This document shows, piece by piece, positions 51,845 through 63,900 of a stretch of DNA of 64,000 nucleotides. Each line of letters opens with the position of its first letter. Within the stretch, counting starts at the first letter, position 1. This stretch comes from Polytrichum commune (taxonomy: Eukaryota > Streptophyta > Polytrichopsida > Polytrichales > Polytrichaceae), in assembly GCA_950295325.1 (NCBI GenBank), contig OX485806.1, positions 23,126,001 to 23,190,000 on the forward strand, read 5' to 3'. Under the pieces are notes generated by a model. The model was not told where the DNA came from, searched no databases, and saw nothing but the letters and a program-made list of their open reading frames with translations. A program made the translations under genes and the position numbers.

Positions 51845-52047
51845 TATATGAGCGTACTTCTCATCCATCCAAGATAAAAACTTGACCGACTATAGGTTTG
51901 TTGCCAATTCATCTCAAATGACCTTGTAAACACTAGCTCAAGGTCTTTAAGATAATTTCGGTGTCAAATCAACTAAGAAAAAACCTTTGGGATGCATACT
52001 ATTTCACGGCTTATCATGTTGGATGGATGAGAGGTACACTCATAAGC
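51845..52047. mobile_element. Family G small MITE, copy 1
   Basis: The left arm TACTTCTCATCCATCCAAGA and the right arm GGATGGATGAGAGGTA are inverted copies. The middle contains TTCATCTCAAATGACC and GGTGTCAAATCAAC. It matches the two tandem copies at 63007-63460. A lone family G end is at 52268-52310 (ATACCTCTCATTCATCCAAC). Confidence 0.75.
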
Positions 52048-52416
52048 AATATTTCCCTCTCTCCATAAGTTTTTTTGTATACTTGCGTGACTATTTGAGT
52101 CTTCATACCATTCAAAACCATGTTGATACTAGGGTGATTTTACCTAGGCATAAATCTGTATGGTTAGAATATAATATAATCCTCAAATACCCACACCTTT
52201 CTGGTATATAAAAAAAACAAAATGATGCCACGCCAACTTGATTGGTCCCAATTGCCAACTCTAGAGAGAGGAAATTATTGTTTACAAATATACCTCTCAT
52301 TCATCCAACATTAAGGCCTTCAAAGAGTATGAAGCCCAGAGGTAGGTTACTTTGAGTTAGGTTACTATGTTTAATTGAGTTGACACCAAAATTAGCTTTA
52401 AAGATGCCAAATTACT
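52048..52416. other. Spacer with a family G end
   Basis: Apart from the family G end at 52268-52310 nothing was recognised. Confidence 0.4.
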
Positions 52417-52964
52417 GTAGTTTCCTAGCAGCTTGGGCGGGTGTTTGCCTAATGATTAATTAAAGTGACGAAAACAGTTAGGCAACCTGGAAAATATTAT
52501 CTCAAAACCGGGCAATTTCAAAATACAATTAAAATAAGTTAGGCATTCATCTAAGTTTTCCTTACAGTTTTTAGATGGAAATTGTTAATTCCATTTAAAG
52601 TGGCTAATATACCCTATACCGTTACCTCCACCTCTAAAGCTCCCATTAGTTACCTAAAACTCTTATGTGACATGGTTTGTTATGTGTGTGAGATATGTTA
52701 CGTTTGTGAAAGATTGTGGATTAAAAATGTTAGAATGGCAAGGTAGAAGACTCACAAAATACTTTACAACGTATATTTAAACCTATTGACACCTAAAAGT
52801 TAATATATTGAATTACAACACATGTGAGTTGAGCATTTGTGATTTGATCATAGATGTGATTTTTTATTGTTTTAAAAAAAAAACGCAAATCTTGTCAATA
52901 ATTTCCTAAAAATTTAGGCACTCTTCGATTTATATATTTTCTGCCCAAGCTGCTAGAAAACTAC
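52417..52964. mobile_element. TIR element N upstream of VTE6
   Basis: The left end GTAGTTTCCTAGCAGCTTGG and the right end CCAAGCTGCTAGAAAACTAC are inverted copies with one change in 20 bp. The 548-bp body is AT-rich and non-coding. No clear target duplication. It ends about 400 bp before the VTE6 start codon. Confidence 0.7.
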
Positions 52965-53370
52965 GTTAGTGTACCTGAGGTTATTTGAGGTGAATCGCCG
53001 ACTCCGCTCGGAAAGACCAAAGCTTGTTGTAATTTTTATGGAATTTTTGATATCCACTTCTGGGGTGGACTCATGTGCCAAAATTCCAATCCCAGGAAAA
53101 CATGGAATTGTGCTTGAAAAAACCTGGTCTCGAATCGGCGATAACTTAGCAGCAGCGACTAAGTAAGTTATTACAATGGAGTAGATTCCAATTCTCTTCG
53201 ATTATTGCTGCCAAGACTCACCGTAGCTCAACTTTTCCTTCCAATTCGGTGTTGGGTTTGGGAGAGCACATTCAAAGCAGCATTTGGATGAGTTAGAGTG
53301 ACTTCAAAGCTTTTGAAATACCTCAGAGGACCTTCAAAAAAAACTCACCAAACAAAAAAACTTACAATTG

Positions 53371-56300
53371 ATGGCAGCCATGGCGCTGCAATCCTGTGTA
53401 AGCCTCAAGCTCCCTTCCAATTTCATTTTCTCTCCCGCATTCCCTTCTGTGTTACCCCCCGATGTGCTTCAGTTTTTGGTAGAGGAATCTCGTCTCTCAT
53501 GTGTGGTTTGTGTGGCAAAATTTCAGGGTAATTGGACTCAGCCATGGCAATGTGGACAAAGATTAGGGCATGCCACCCAAGCTTCTACTCAGAGTCGACA
53601 CTCTTTTTTCTCCCTCCGCCAACTGGCCAAGAGACATCTGGTGAGAAGAGATTCAAAGATATGAGTGCTACCGAAGGATTTTTTGACATTTTTTGCAAAT
53701 TTCCTGCTATGAATTTTGTTCGAAAAGTGGGTTTGATTTCTTACACTTCCCATTCCCATTAATGTACTGATTCTATGATTGAATGCTGATTTGTGGGTGT
53801 CTCTTGCTCTTGTTCGCATCTCCTTTGCATACTTTTCAAATTATGCTTTATGTTGTAAAATTATGTATAATTTCATAATTCACTTTTTCAACATAAAGCA
53901 TAATTTACCTAATTTTTGCAAAAGTTCTGGTCTGAGGTTGCCTGGAAAGCTGGGTTTACTTGGTTCCCGTCTCTATTCATGTACTGATTTTTTGATTAAA
54001 TGTTAATTTCGGGTATCTCTTGTTCACATCTTTGCATATTTTCCTGGAAGCCTTTTTCACTTGTTGAACAGCCAACATGCAAACATAAGCATGGGTAAAC
54101 ACAATTTGGCAAGTTTTTCTGGTCTGGAGTAGATTAGGAAATCGGGGTTGATTGATTACCGTCACACTTCGGCCCCATTCATGTGCTAATTATAAGACTG
54201 AATGCTAATTTTCTGGAAGCTTTTTCCAGTTGTCCAACAGCCAACATACAAACATAAGCATGGCTAACTAATTTGAGGAATCTGAAACTACTTCATGTTG
54301 GATTGCATGATTTGGGATCCCCAATGACGATCACTCTTCAGACTTGATGGATTTTGGTAAAACTCCTATTTGTACTCTGAGCTCAAATCTCTTAGTTACT
54401 TCATGCTCTGATGATTATTTGCATACAGGTTACAAATTCTGCGAGAAGAATGCAAGTTTGTGCAACAAAACATGGTTTTCTACAAGGTGCACAGGTTGGT
54501 CTCCCAGTACTACCAAGTAAACTATCATATTGTATTTCAAAATTTATAGTTCTCTCCAAAAGTGTGTTTGTATTCATAGTTGATCGTCTCTCTCACCAAC
54601 ATTGCACTTAGAGTTTTTGATATGCATCTTTCTTAGCTTTTCATGGTCTTCTGCAAAAAGTGTGTTGGTATTTTTTCATAAGGTAGATGGGCCTTAAATG
54701 GTCACTTTTCCTGATTAATCCATTTCTCCTAGGATATGAAACACGTGATTAGTACAAGATGGTTAACAAATCCAAATTGAGGCTGTAGCCACTTTTCTCA
54801 TAGTTTTTGAAGCTCACATGAACATCTTATTCATTATCAAGTGAGGATTCTGTTGACTCATTAAATGGTCATATAGGCATCATCCCCTCCCCCCCCCCCC
54901 AAATAAATTTTGTTGACTATTGAGCCTAGAATGGTTATCATATTTTGAGCACGCAGTCCAACCCCTTGTAAACACATGTCTTCTTGGTATGCATTCTAGC
55001 AGCCACACCTAACCACTTATCACTCAAAAATAGGTGTCCGATTAAGATAAGTAACCAAAATTAGGCACGGCTACCATAAATTGCCTCTCACCTGCATTTG
55101 CACTTCGAGCTTTTGATATGGAAGTTCTCTTAGCTTCTTGTGATCCTCAGCAAAACTGGCTTTTTTTTACTTTTCTTTTTTGGTTTTAAATAATTTTGTG
55201 TGTTGCATCACGCAGGTTCGAGGAGCACCACCCAGATTTGGGAGTTTCAATGGTTTTTTTAATACTGGACATAGTAGGTCAGGAAGGTCAAAGAAACAGA
55301 GAACAACAGGAATTGCCAGAGCTGAAATCAGGAATTCTCAACCCGTTGCCGGTATGTCTCTTTCCTCAACTTTTTAACATGCAATACATGCCTCAGTAAC
55401 CCCTTCTTTGCTCACTTCCCTTTTGATGTTGGAATTCTTGTGAGTGATTTATAGATATCCACCACCCATTTTAGTACTTACCTCATGCTCAAAATGCTTA
55501 TTATTTGTGAAATAACTGGTGATTTAGTGGACCACTGAAGATTAATATGGATAATGTGGAGATTAGCGTTGTCCTTCAGTGTCCCTTGATATGTTGGGGT
55601 TGATTGTTCTTATCACTCCTAGAATTAATATAGTCATATGATGAGGCCCCACTCAGCTGATCGTGATGAGGAGTCTCTTTTCATTTGTTTATGTCATAGA
55701 CTATTTTATCACAGACATCCTCTTGGTCCTAAGGTAGACACATGCTACTTGAATACTTTTCTCTGTGCACCCACTTCTCGCAGGATATGAAACACATCAC
55801 AATTAGTGCGAGATGATTAGCAAATCCAAATTGCCTATAGCCATTTACCTCATTATTTTTGGAGCTCATGTGAAGTTCTTATATATCTTCAAAGTGGAGA
55901 TTCCTGTGCTTATTAATTGGTCATATAAGTCCCTCAATCATGTTGACTATTGAGCCTAAAATGTTTAGCATATTTTGAGCACGTTGTCCAATCTCTTTTA
56001 AACGCATGATGCTTTTTCGGTGTTTGCCCTCAAAACCACACCTGATCACATATCACTCAAATTTAGGTGTTCACATTATTGTTATGTTGGAATTATGCAT
56101 GTTTACCTTATCTGTCTTGGCTCTGTCTTTTGGTCCTGTATGGGTTGTTGCATTGTCTCAAAATACTAGCCTTAAGGTATGTGGGCCTATTGTGGGCACT
56201 TCCAACCCCATAGACGCTTTTGTCTGTTGGATCAGCTTGGAAATTGTCTCATCCAGCTTAGCAATTGTGATGGATCGCACAGGAGGTTATTTTCAAGTTT

Positions 56301-59300
56301 TTGAAACTGATGCTTTTGTTTTGTGGAGGGAAATTTTGGTGAGCTTCACCAGTGTTAAAAGCTTTTAAAAATGGCCTAAACCCAAGGCCTTAACCCGGAT
56401 CCCATGGGAGCTCCAAGGTTAAGCCGCCTGAGGTAGATGTACCTAATTCGGTTACTAATGTTAGTTGGACACCTATATTTGAGTGGTATGTGGTTAGGTG
56501 TGGCTTCAAAAACGGATACCAGAAAGACATGTGTTTACAACAGATTGGATTACTTGGCTCGAGTATGATAACCATCCTAGGCTCAATAGTGAACATAATT
56601 TGGGGACCTATATGACCATTTGATGAACACAAGATTCTTCACTTTTGATCACGAATAAAATATTCATATGAACTCTGAATTTTCTGAGGAGAGTGGCTAC
56701 AGTCTCAATTCAGATTTGCTAACCATCTTGTACTAATCGCATGTTTCATATCCTAGGAGAAGTGGGCTAGTCAGAAAAAGTAACCATTTAAGATTCAACA
56801 ACACTAAGGCCGGAGCAATGCTCAGAGGGGTGACCTTCCTAGCACTTGATTTCCGGTGCACCCTACAACTATGGCCCATCCAATCATAATGGGCTATCCA
56901 GTGAACCAGATATTTTCAATCAACCATATGGAAACCTAGGGGCTTACCCTTGGGGGAAATTAGGTGCATGCCAGCCTGTCCACTCCCGTTCAAGGTGTTC
57001 ACCTTCCAAAAGAGGCAGTTGTCTTCAAGGTCCTTCTAATCCTCGTGATGTCCTTTACGTAATTACATAAAGAAGTAGACTAACTTGAGATGAAGCAACA
57101 CTAAAATTCATGCAGGTGGCAACATTGAAGTCATCTTCTCTCTATATATCTACGAGGGTCTCAAGCTATATTGCTCCTCACTTTTGCAGGCATTGTAGAG
57201 AGTGTGAAGTGGGCATTCACGTCATTGCCACCAACTTGGGAATCAGCTGCTATAGCCACGACCGTTATCTTTGTAGCTGGTGCTCCGGTTATGTTGGCGG
57301 GCCTTTCTTTATCGGGATATTCCAATGCATTTCTTTTAGCCCTCCTTGTTTGGCGTGCGTTCGGAGGGCAAGGGACCCTCATTGTTTCATTATACTTCAT
57401 TCTTGTAAGTACTTCACTTTACTCTGTCCACTATGTGTTGTAGGCTTATGCATCTTGGAATGATTCTGAGAGAAGGAAAGGGTTCTTATTAAAGTTTTGT
57501 AATTTTCAGCTGAGACTGGAGAATTTACAGGTTTGTAGGTGTTGCATCGGTTTGGATAAGGTAGACAACCCTTATTTGGTTGCTTTTCACTTTAGAACGC
57601 CCATAGTTGAGTGGTATGTGGTTTGGTGTGACTTCAAGAATGGATACCAAAATCGTACACGTTTAGATGTGATTGGATTGTGGGTTCAGAATATGGTAAT
57701 CATTCTAGACTCAATGGTCAACATAATTGGGGGGACCTATATGAACATTTAATGAGCATGAAAATCTTCACATTGATAATTAATAAGATATTCATATGGG
57801 CTCCAGAACTTATGAGGAAAGTGACTATGGCCTCGATTTGGATTTGCTAACCATCTTTTACTAATCACATGTTTCTATTCCTTAGGAGAAATGGGCTAGT
57901 CGGAAAAAAGTAACTATTTAAGACCCATCTACCATAAGTGACATCATTATCGGTTGAAATAGTTCATCTATCATCAATGTCCTTGACCTGCTAAACAGAG
58001 TGGTCTGGATTCAAATGTCCTTGGTCCATTTTGTACTTCTCAATCTAGTGTGTGCTTGAATCATAGCTTGGCAGTTTATGTTATCCTGTTTGTTTACTGA
58101 GGGGCATTTCACACTAGAGATTGAGGGCTGGGGGACCATTGAAATCTAAAATCTCACATGGGTGGAAAATGCCGAGACTGTCGCGCTTCACTTTACACTA
58201 GAGCTTGAGGGCCCAAGGAACTAAGGAACTTTGAATGGATGAAATACCTACTTGACATGAAATGGATCATGTTTCATGGTCTACCAGATTTTGTGTCAAG
58301 CCCACCTCAAAGAGGTGGGCCTAACACGAAACTGGGAGACCATGACACTTCAAATCCCACAACTCTTGATTTACTAAAATTTATTGTGTAGGAGGGCCCA
58401 CACAAGTAGGATGGTAATGAAATATCATTCAGTTGAGATCCACTTGTATGTCTGTACCTACATTACACTTGAAGGCTTGTGACCACACAAAATTAAATTT
58501 CAAGCTTCCATGGTACGACCTCGGTAGACTTTCAAGGGCCCTCACAATTTCATGGGCACAATTTCATGGACACTTCACCTTGGCCATAGTGTGAAGTGGT
58601 CCTGAGATGCCTCCTTTACAGAATCTCAGTTTAGATATATAGAAAACTGATGGTGAGGAACAAAACTGTAGGGAACAGCGGCAACGAAAGTGAAAATCAA
58701 GCAGAAAGAAGCGGCAGGAATTGCAGAAAAAAAGAGTGGAAGGAGGGGCCCAGGAAGTGTTTGGGGTTCTGGGACAGCAGGTGCACTTTGTGCTGTGGTC
58801 ACAATTGCCGGGTTGGGAGGCTTTCAGTGGACTGCATTATGGAAACTGGGATTTGTTGCGAGTTTCTGCACAAAGCTGAGTGACACCATCTCCAGTGAGA
58901 TTGGCAAAGCATATGGCAAAACAACGTAAGTATTCTCTTAGTCACAAAACATAAGGTCAAGATAAGGGGCTGAAGTTTAGTTGTACAATGAAGTTACCCT
59001 TTAATTCAATTGGACTTTTCATTGGGAGTGGGTCCCTATGGTTTTCCATTGGTTTTTTGGCATGCAAGATTTCACTTGTGGTGCATACTTGTGGTGCATA
59101 CTTGGAGGTAGTGTTTGAATTTGAATGAAGAGCAGCCTATTTGGTTGCATTGAGGGCCAAACTCAGTTTAGTACCTCTTGGCATGCCAAAGTGAGTTTGA
59201 CCCTCAATGAACCGATCTACAATGTTCTTTGTTTAAACATTCACTATACCTCCAAGCATGCACCAAAAGCTTATCGAACATGGAAGGTGTTGACGTATGC

Positions 59301-61293
59301 AAAACAACCAACTCCCGAGGACAAGTCATGTTGAAGTAGAGTTTTTATGTCAGAATGACCCAATTGCGCATGTATAGCCAACTGATAAATACATGGTAAA
59401 GCAAAGGAGCAGGAACCTTCATCAACTCTTTTGATGTTGGCTATGCAGGTATTTGGTGACAACTTTATCAATTGTTCCAAGAGGCACGGAAGGGGCGGTC
59501 AGCTTAGAAGGCACACTTGCTGGCTTGGTTGCATCAGTCATTTTAGCTGCGTTTGCAGTGTACATCAAACTGGTACACATGCCTTTTATTTTCTTGCCAT
59601 CACCAACTTACCCCTGTTTTTCATGAAAATTAGAGTTATCCTTTGATTCAACTGGACTTTTGGTCGGGAGTTTGTTGTTTTGCATATTATACCTTCCATG
59701 TTCAGTAAGTTTTCAGTGCATGCTTGGAGTCAGTGTGGAGGTTTGAACTAAGAACATTCATATAATTCAGTAAGGGCCAAACTCGTTTTAGCATGCCAAG
59801 AGGTGCTAAAATGGAGTTTGACCCTCTTTGAACCAATATAGAAATGTTCTTTGTTCAAACCTCCACACCGGAAACATACCGAACATGGAAAGTACTGTAT
59901 GCAAACCAACCAACTTGCAACCAAAACCCCAGTTGAATCAAAGGATAACTCTATTGGCAGAATCATTCTGAATTTTGATCTCTTAGGTTGTGCTCCTTTG
60001 TTATTATCTCTCTGCAATACAGATGTGCTATGTCTGAATTTCATATCATGTAAGCAGATAGATCAAACAGGGGCTACCATTTGCGTTTTTGCTGCTCAAG
60101 TAGCAAACCTCTGTGAGAGCTATGTTGGTGCTGCTTTGCAAGGTCGTCAAGGTTATGAATGGGTATTACTCTTCGTACACTTTCTCTGTGTCTTCTGTGA
60201 ATCAACTCTGAGGACCAATGGACTCAATGTACAACCTATATACACAATTTCTACAAGCCTCACTAAGTCTTAAAAACATATTTTGTATAATTATGGGTTT
60301 AAAGCCTTATTCAGTACATTATCGTATGACAAGGAGAAAATAAATTGCACTTATATGTAATATTGATTATCAAAATACCAAGTATGTATTCGCATCCAAG
60401 GGCACCCAAGATATGAAACCCAAGATATTGAACCCAAATCTTCAGTAACATTAAGGTATTCAAACCAATTTGAAAACTACAATTGAAGAATGAGTTGAAT
60501 TTTGATGGGCTCACTTTTCACATAATTAGCTTAACATGGAAGTATTCAGCTCAAATGTAGATGTTTGTGCATGGAGGGGCCCAGAGTGGGCCTCTTCAAC
60601 GTTCAGGGCTTAACCTTCAACCATCAGCGAAGCCCCGACATCAATACAACATAAAATTTAAATAAGTTGAGATACAGTCAAGTAAGTGAAGAAATTCAAC
60701 ATACAAGTTTCTGCAATTTATCTAAAATTTTGAGCCACCATTTTCCTACATTTGATCGTCTTTTCTGCATCTTTCAAACCATGTTGAATGTAAGTTGGGC
60801 TGAGGCTTGGGACACAATTTCAGTAAACAATTTAGCTTGAAATGAATTGTTTGCCAATATGTGCATGCAAAACCATATGCATGGATTTGTGGCATGCCAA
60901 GATGTTAAATTTATCTTTTAACTGTATAGATGGTATTTTAAATTGATTTGTAACAACTTTTCCTATATTGTAGCCAACATTTGAGCATTGAGAATCTTTT
61001 CATGTTAAGTCACCTCAAGTTTCAAAAAAAACTTTCTTGTCCTTTAAGGGTAACAATCTCACTGTCTTTCACACTCTAAAAACAAGTGATAAAGGACTCA
61101 GTTCAGTGACCACTACAGTTTGGCAATGCTACTGTTTCTTCTTTTTTTATAAAAAAATAAAACATGAGAAATAAGACATCCTGTAGGGTCTGATTAATCT
61201 TGGGGCTTACAGATTACAAATGACATTGCCAACATTCTGAACATTGCAATAGGAGCATCACTGGCAATTCTATTGAAAAGGCTGACAGGTTGA
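53371..61293 (+). CDS. VTE6: VTE6-like phytyl-phosphate kinase (DUF92 family), plastid
   Basis: Eight exons: 53371-53640, 54429-54494, 55216-55351, 57190-57404, 58672-58925, 59449-59572, 60058-60162 and 61213-61293 (stop included). Phases agree; 416 aa. Residues 1 to about 157 are serine- and arginine-rich with few acids, as expected of a plastid transit region. About 174-416 form the DUF92 membrane protein: hydrophobic spans AATTVIFVAGAPVMLAGL-like and NAFLLALLVW, a loop with lysines (VKIKQKEAAG), SGTAGALCAVVTIAGLGG, then FCTKLSDTISSEIGKAYGK, the hallmark VPRGTEGAVSLEGTLAGL, ANLCESYVGAALQG, and NDIANILNIAIGASLAILL. In Arabidopsis VTE6 converts phytyl phosphate to phytyl diphosphate in the plastid envelope, feeding tocopherol and phylloquinone from chlorophyll-derived phytol. 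Exon 2 (22 codons) is supported only by splice signals, phase and transit-like composition. Introns hold at least seven repeat copies. The related TMEM19-type DUF92 branch is a less likely identity. Confidence 0.9.
53690..54270. repeat. Imperfect repeats in VTE6 intron 1
   Basis: Three decayed copies of a unit of about 220 bp start near 53700, 53930 and 54130. Marks are TGGGTTTGATTTCTTAC-like text, ATTCATGTACTGATT and a following ATTGAATGCTGATTT. Two of them share CCAACATGCAAACATAAGCATG. Confidence 0.55.
54682..55075 (+). mobile_element. Family C element, complete copy, VTE6 intron 2
   Basis: The ends GGTAGATGGGCC and GGCACGGCTACC are short inverted repeats of about 12 bp. ATAA flanks both sides (54678-54681 and 55076-55079). 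The 394-bp body is non-coding and includes a poly-C run. It is the best guide copy of the family in this window. Confidence 0.8.
55780..56110 (+). repeat. Family C copy in VTE6 intron 3
   Basis: GGATATGAAACACATCACAA, GATTAGCAAATCCAAATTGC, GTTGACTATTGAGCCTAAAA and CCACACCTGATCACATATCA follow the family order. The ends are decayed. Confidence 0.7.
56385..57115 (+). repeat. Family I copy, split by a family C element
   Basis: The pieces 56385-56431 and 56804-57115 together match 49433-49830. The family C element at 56432-56803 sits in the gap. The target reads CCTAAGG in the intact copy; here CTGA precedes and CTAA follows the insertion, consistent with a 4-bp duplication. Confidence 0.75.
56432..56803 (-). 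mobile_element. Family C element nested in family I
   Basis: It starts GGTAGATGTACC and runs as the reverse complement of the copy at 54682 (GTGTGGC-, TGGATTAC-, and CTTGTACTAATCGCATGTTTC). The far end is degenerate. It lies in VTE6 intron 3. Confidence 0.75.
57560..57933 (-). mobile_element. Family C element in VTE6 intron 4
   Basis: The ends are GGTAGACAACCC and GACCCATCTACC. ATAA flanks both sides (57556-57559 and 57934-57937). It is 374 bp, reverse orientation, non-coding. Confidence 0.8.
58101..58602. mobile_element. Family D-type MITE, old copy, VTE6 intron 4
   Basis: The ends GGGGCATTTCACAC and GTGTGAAGTGGTCC are inverted copies with changes. TGA flanks both sides (58098-58100 and 58603-58605). 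The interior shares AATGGATCATGTTTCATGGT and ACTGGGAGACCATG-like text with family D copies at 16777 and 19953. It has diverged much more from them than they have from each other. Confidence 0.8.
58990..59325 (+). mobile_element. Family H foldback element in VTE6 intron 5
   Basis: GAAGTTACCCTTTAATTCAA begins it and TTGGCATGCCAA marks the centre. The left half GCATTGAGGGCCAAACTCA faces TGAGTTTGACCCTCAATG on the right. The outer right arm is decayed. Homologous to the copies at 48379 and 59631. Confidence 0.8.
59631..59952 (+). mobile_element. Family H foldback element in VTE6 intron 6, best copy
   Basis: The whole 322 bp is one inverted repeat. The left end TAGAGTTATCCTTTGATTCA faces the exact inverse at the right end; the matching inner blocks are GGAGGTTTGAACTAAGAACA and TGTTCTTTGTTCAAACCTCC. 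The centre is TAGCATGCCAAGAGGTGCTA. It is preceded by TTAG and followed by TTGG; no clear duplication beyond one to two bases. It lies in the sense intron of VTE6. Confidence 0.88.
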
Positions 61294-63006
61294 ATTGGCC
61301 CCAGACAGGTGACTACCGTGTCCTTTTAACTTTCAATTTCGCAGTGAAATTGCCCTTTGCTCTTTCTACTACATTGGTTCGGTTGTTGCCAATCTTGCAT
61401 TCTTTTTATTACTGGGTACAAAGAAATTCATTCTTCATTATATGTAAATCTGAATCATCTAAATAGTGTTGGCAAGTGATGAAGTCACTTGTGTATAGGC
61501 TACAACATTTATCTGGATATGTCACCTTGTAACAAACCCTATTTTAAAAAGATTGTGGTTGTGCAGAGGGTTTTTTTCCAGGTCCGGTTTTTGTAAGAAG
61601 ATCTGTCATCCATTGTAAATTATTGACATTGTTCAGTAAAGATTCAGATTGTTCAAAATTTCAATACCAGCTTCAATTTTTTGTCCTCCCTGTGGACAGA
61701 CTTGACTCCCTTGGCCTGAATGAGCAACTATAACAATAATCCTCTAGCTTGTCATCAAACCAGACAAAAATGTGTATGGCTTGGATTGTAATCCTATTTT
61801 TCCTAATCTGAGTGGAGCACGCCTTCTATTCTGGTGCTAGTGCAAGTTGCTGTCAGTTAACATGTCAATTATCAAGAAACTATCACAATCAGAGTTTCTC
61901 GACTTCTACATTTCTTTCAATCTGACTTTGGACTAGGCTCCGATATATCTTTAAGCATTCCTTGAAACATCTCAGCAATATCCACGTAAGGCAGTTTCTC
62001 TCCCTTTTTAGGTTCATTATTGCATTCCAAGAACTCGTGTTCACATCCAACAACCACAAGGTATGTGGCTGTTATTCAGTTTGTTTTTCACGTTGTCCAA
62101 CTTCTACTGATTAGATCTCTGCAACGAAACTTGTGTTGCATTAGTAAATCTGCAATGAAGCATTAGCAAAAATCAGATTGAAAATCGGACCTCCCCTGAT
62201 TTAGCCATGGTTATTGGAAGTGCATGTTTGTTGATTCCTGAACCTAAATACATAGGTCCTTTCAATTGTGTACACTATGGAGTGTGGCGTAGTTAATGAA
62301 ATTTGAAGGTGTAGTTCAATCTTTTAGAATATGAGTCTTTATGGTGTTTGATCTTTGAGCCTTACCTAATCACACACCAATCAAATATAGGCGTCCGATT
62401 AAGAAAAGTAAGTGAATAACACCTGCACACGGTATTGAGGTTTTGTTGACATTATCTTACCGATTTCCGTTTTTTGATTGCTTGGAGCATTCTCAAAGCT
62501 TCACTTGCTATTTTACTCGATGAGGACAGGTTCAATTTTTACGCTAAAGACTCATTCACCTTGTGTGAGGTCTCTCATCTTTGGCAACAACATGATCAGT
62601 TAAAAGTTTGGGCCACTATTGTGGGCACTTCCAACTCCGCAGACAATATTAGCTTTTGGTTTGGATCAAGAATTGTTCCATCCAGTTAGCAATTGCGAAT
62701 CACAAGATTGCCTTAGTTTTAGAATTGGAGTTAAGATGAAAAAAATACAAGAGGTCAAACTGGAGATTCTCTTTCGCTTTAGGTGATCATAAAGGCCTTC
62801 CCAACTATGTTGATCCTTTATAATTAGAACGATTGACATATTTTGAGCACATTGTTCAATCTCATAATACCATATGCCTTCTTCTTTTTATATTTGTTGT
62901 AAATAACAAGCCTTGTCACGTTCCACTTGAATATAAGCATATAAGTTCAATACAGTAAGTTACCACATAAGGTCCACATACCTTACATCCACAAGAGAGA
63001 ATTACC
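61294..63006. other. VTE6 3' region and decayed repeats
   Basis: The VTE6 3' untranslated region should start here; no firm polyadenylation signal was placed. Family C fragments are near 62330-62410 (CACACCAATCAAATATAGGCG) and 62740-62960. No further gene recognised. Confidence 0.45.
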
Positions 63007-63460
63007 ACATACGAGTGTACCTCTAATCCATCCAACATAAAAACTCAATCCCCGATAGGTTTGTGGCTAATTCATCTCAAACGGTTTGAATTAGACTAAT
63101 TCGGGGTTTTTAAAACTACTCTAGTGTCAAATCAACCAAAATATGCAACATCCAAGTTGCATACTATTTTAAGGCTTTTACATTGGACGAATGAGAGATA
63201 CATTCATATGTAATAATTCCCTCTCTCTCCACAAGAAGGAATTATCACATACGAACATACCTCTCATTTATCCAACATAAAAACTTGATCCCTTGTATGT
63301 TTGTGCTTGATTCATCTCAAATGACTTGAACTAGACTGATTTGGGGATATTCAAGTTCAATAATGGTGTCAAATCAACCAAAACTTGCAACCTCTGAGCT
63401 CCACACTATTTTGGGGCTTTTACATTGGATGAATGAGAGGTACTATGATCGTATGCGATA
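63007..63460. mobile_element. Two family G MITEs in tandem
   Basis: The copies are 63007-63213 and 63246-63460. Each runs from CACATACGA plus ACCTCT-ATCCAACATAAAA to the inverted TTTTACATTGGA-GAATGAGAG. Both keep TTCATCTCAAA and GGTGTCAAATCAACCAAAA-like cores. A TTATCACATA/TTACCACATA stretch precedes each. Confidence 0.8.
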
Positions 63461-63675
63461 AATTGATATTCATCCTCCCTTCCCCTTACATCAATTGCAA
63501 GTGTCGTGACCTTTTTGACATGTGATTTCTGGCACGCAAACTTCAATAATTAAAGAGATGTGATATTCATGGACGAAAGAAAAAACATTGGTGAAGACAT
63601 CAAGAGTTGGACATCACAAAAACTAGTCTAGTGGAAAGAAAGCCCCTATGGGTCTATAGTCCCAGCAATTAACAG

Positions 63676-63900
63676 GGAGAATTGACCGCTAGTTAGTTAT
63701 AGGTGAACCAGTTGAGTTTGAGAAATAACCGGTTGAAGTTCAAGACTTTTGGAAAATTAACCATCATTTTAGAGGAATCTATGGAATATACCTCAAGTTA
63801 ATAAAGAGAAACCATAAAGATCACACCGTGCAGCTTAACTAGTTGGACTTGGAAACACTAGAATCTTGACCAATTATGCCCAAAAATCTTCCCAAACACT
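63676..63900 (+). mobile_element. Family B element, short copy
   Basis: The left end GGGAGAATTGACCGCTAG and the right end GCCCAAAAATCTTCCC bound the shared core AACCGGTTGAAGTTCAAGAC, TTAGAGGAATCTATGGAATA and TTGGACTTGGAAACACTAGA. It is the clearest uninterrupted copy. At 63961-64000 a further family C element begins (GGTAGATGGGTCTTGAATGG) and leaves the window. Confidence 0.75.
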
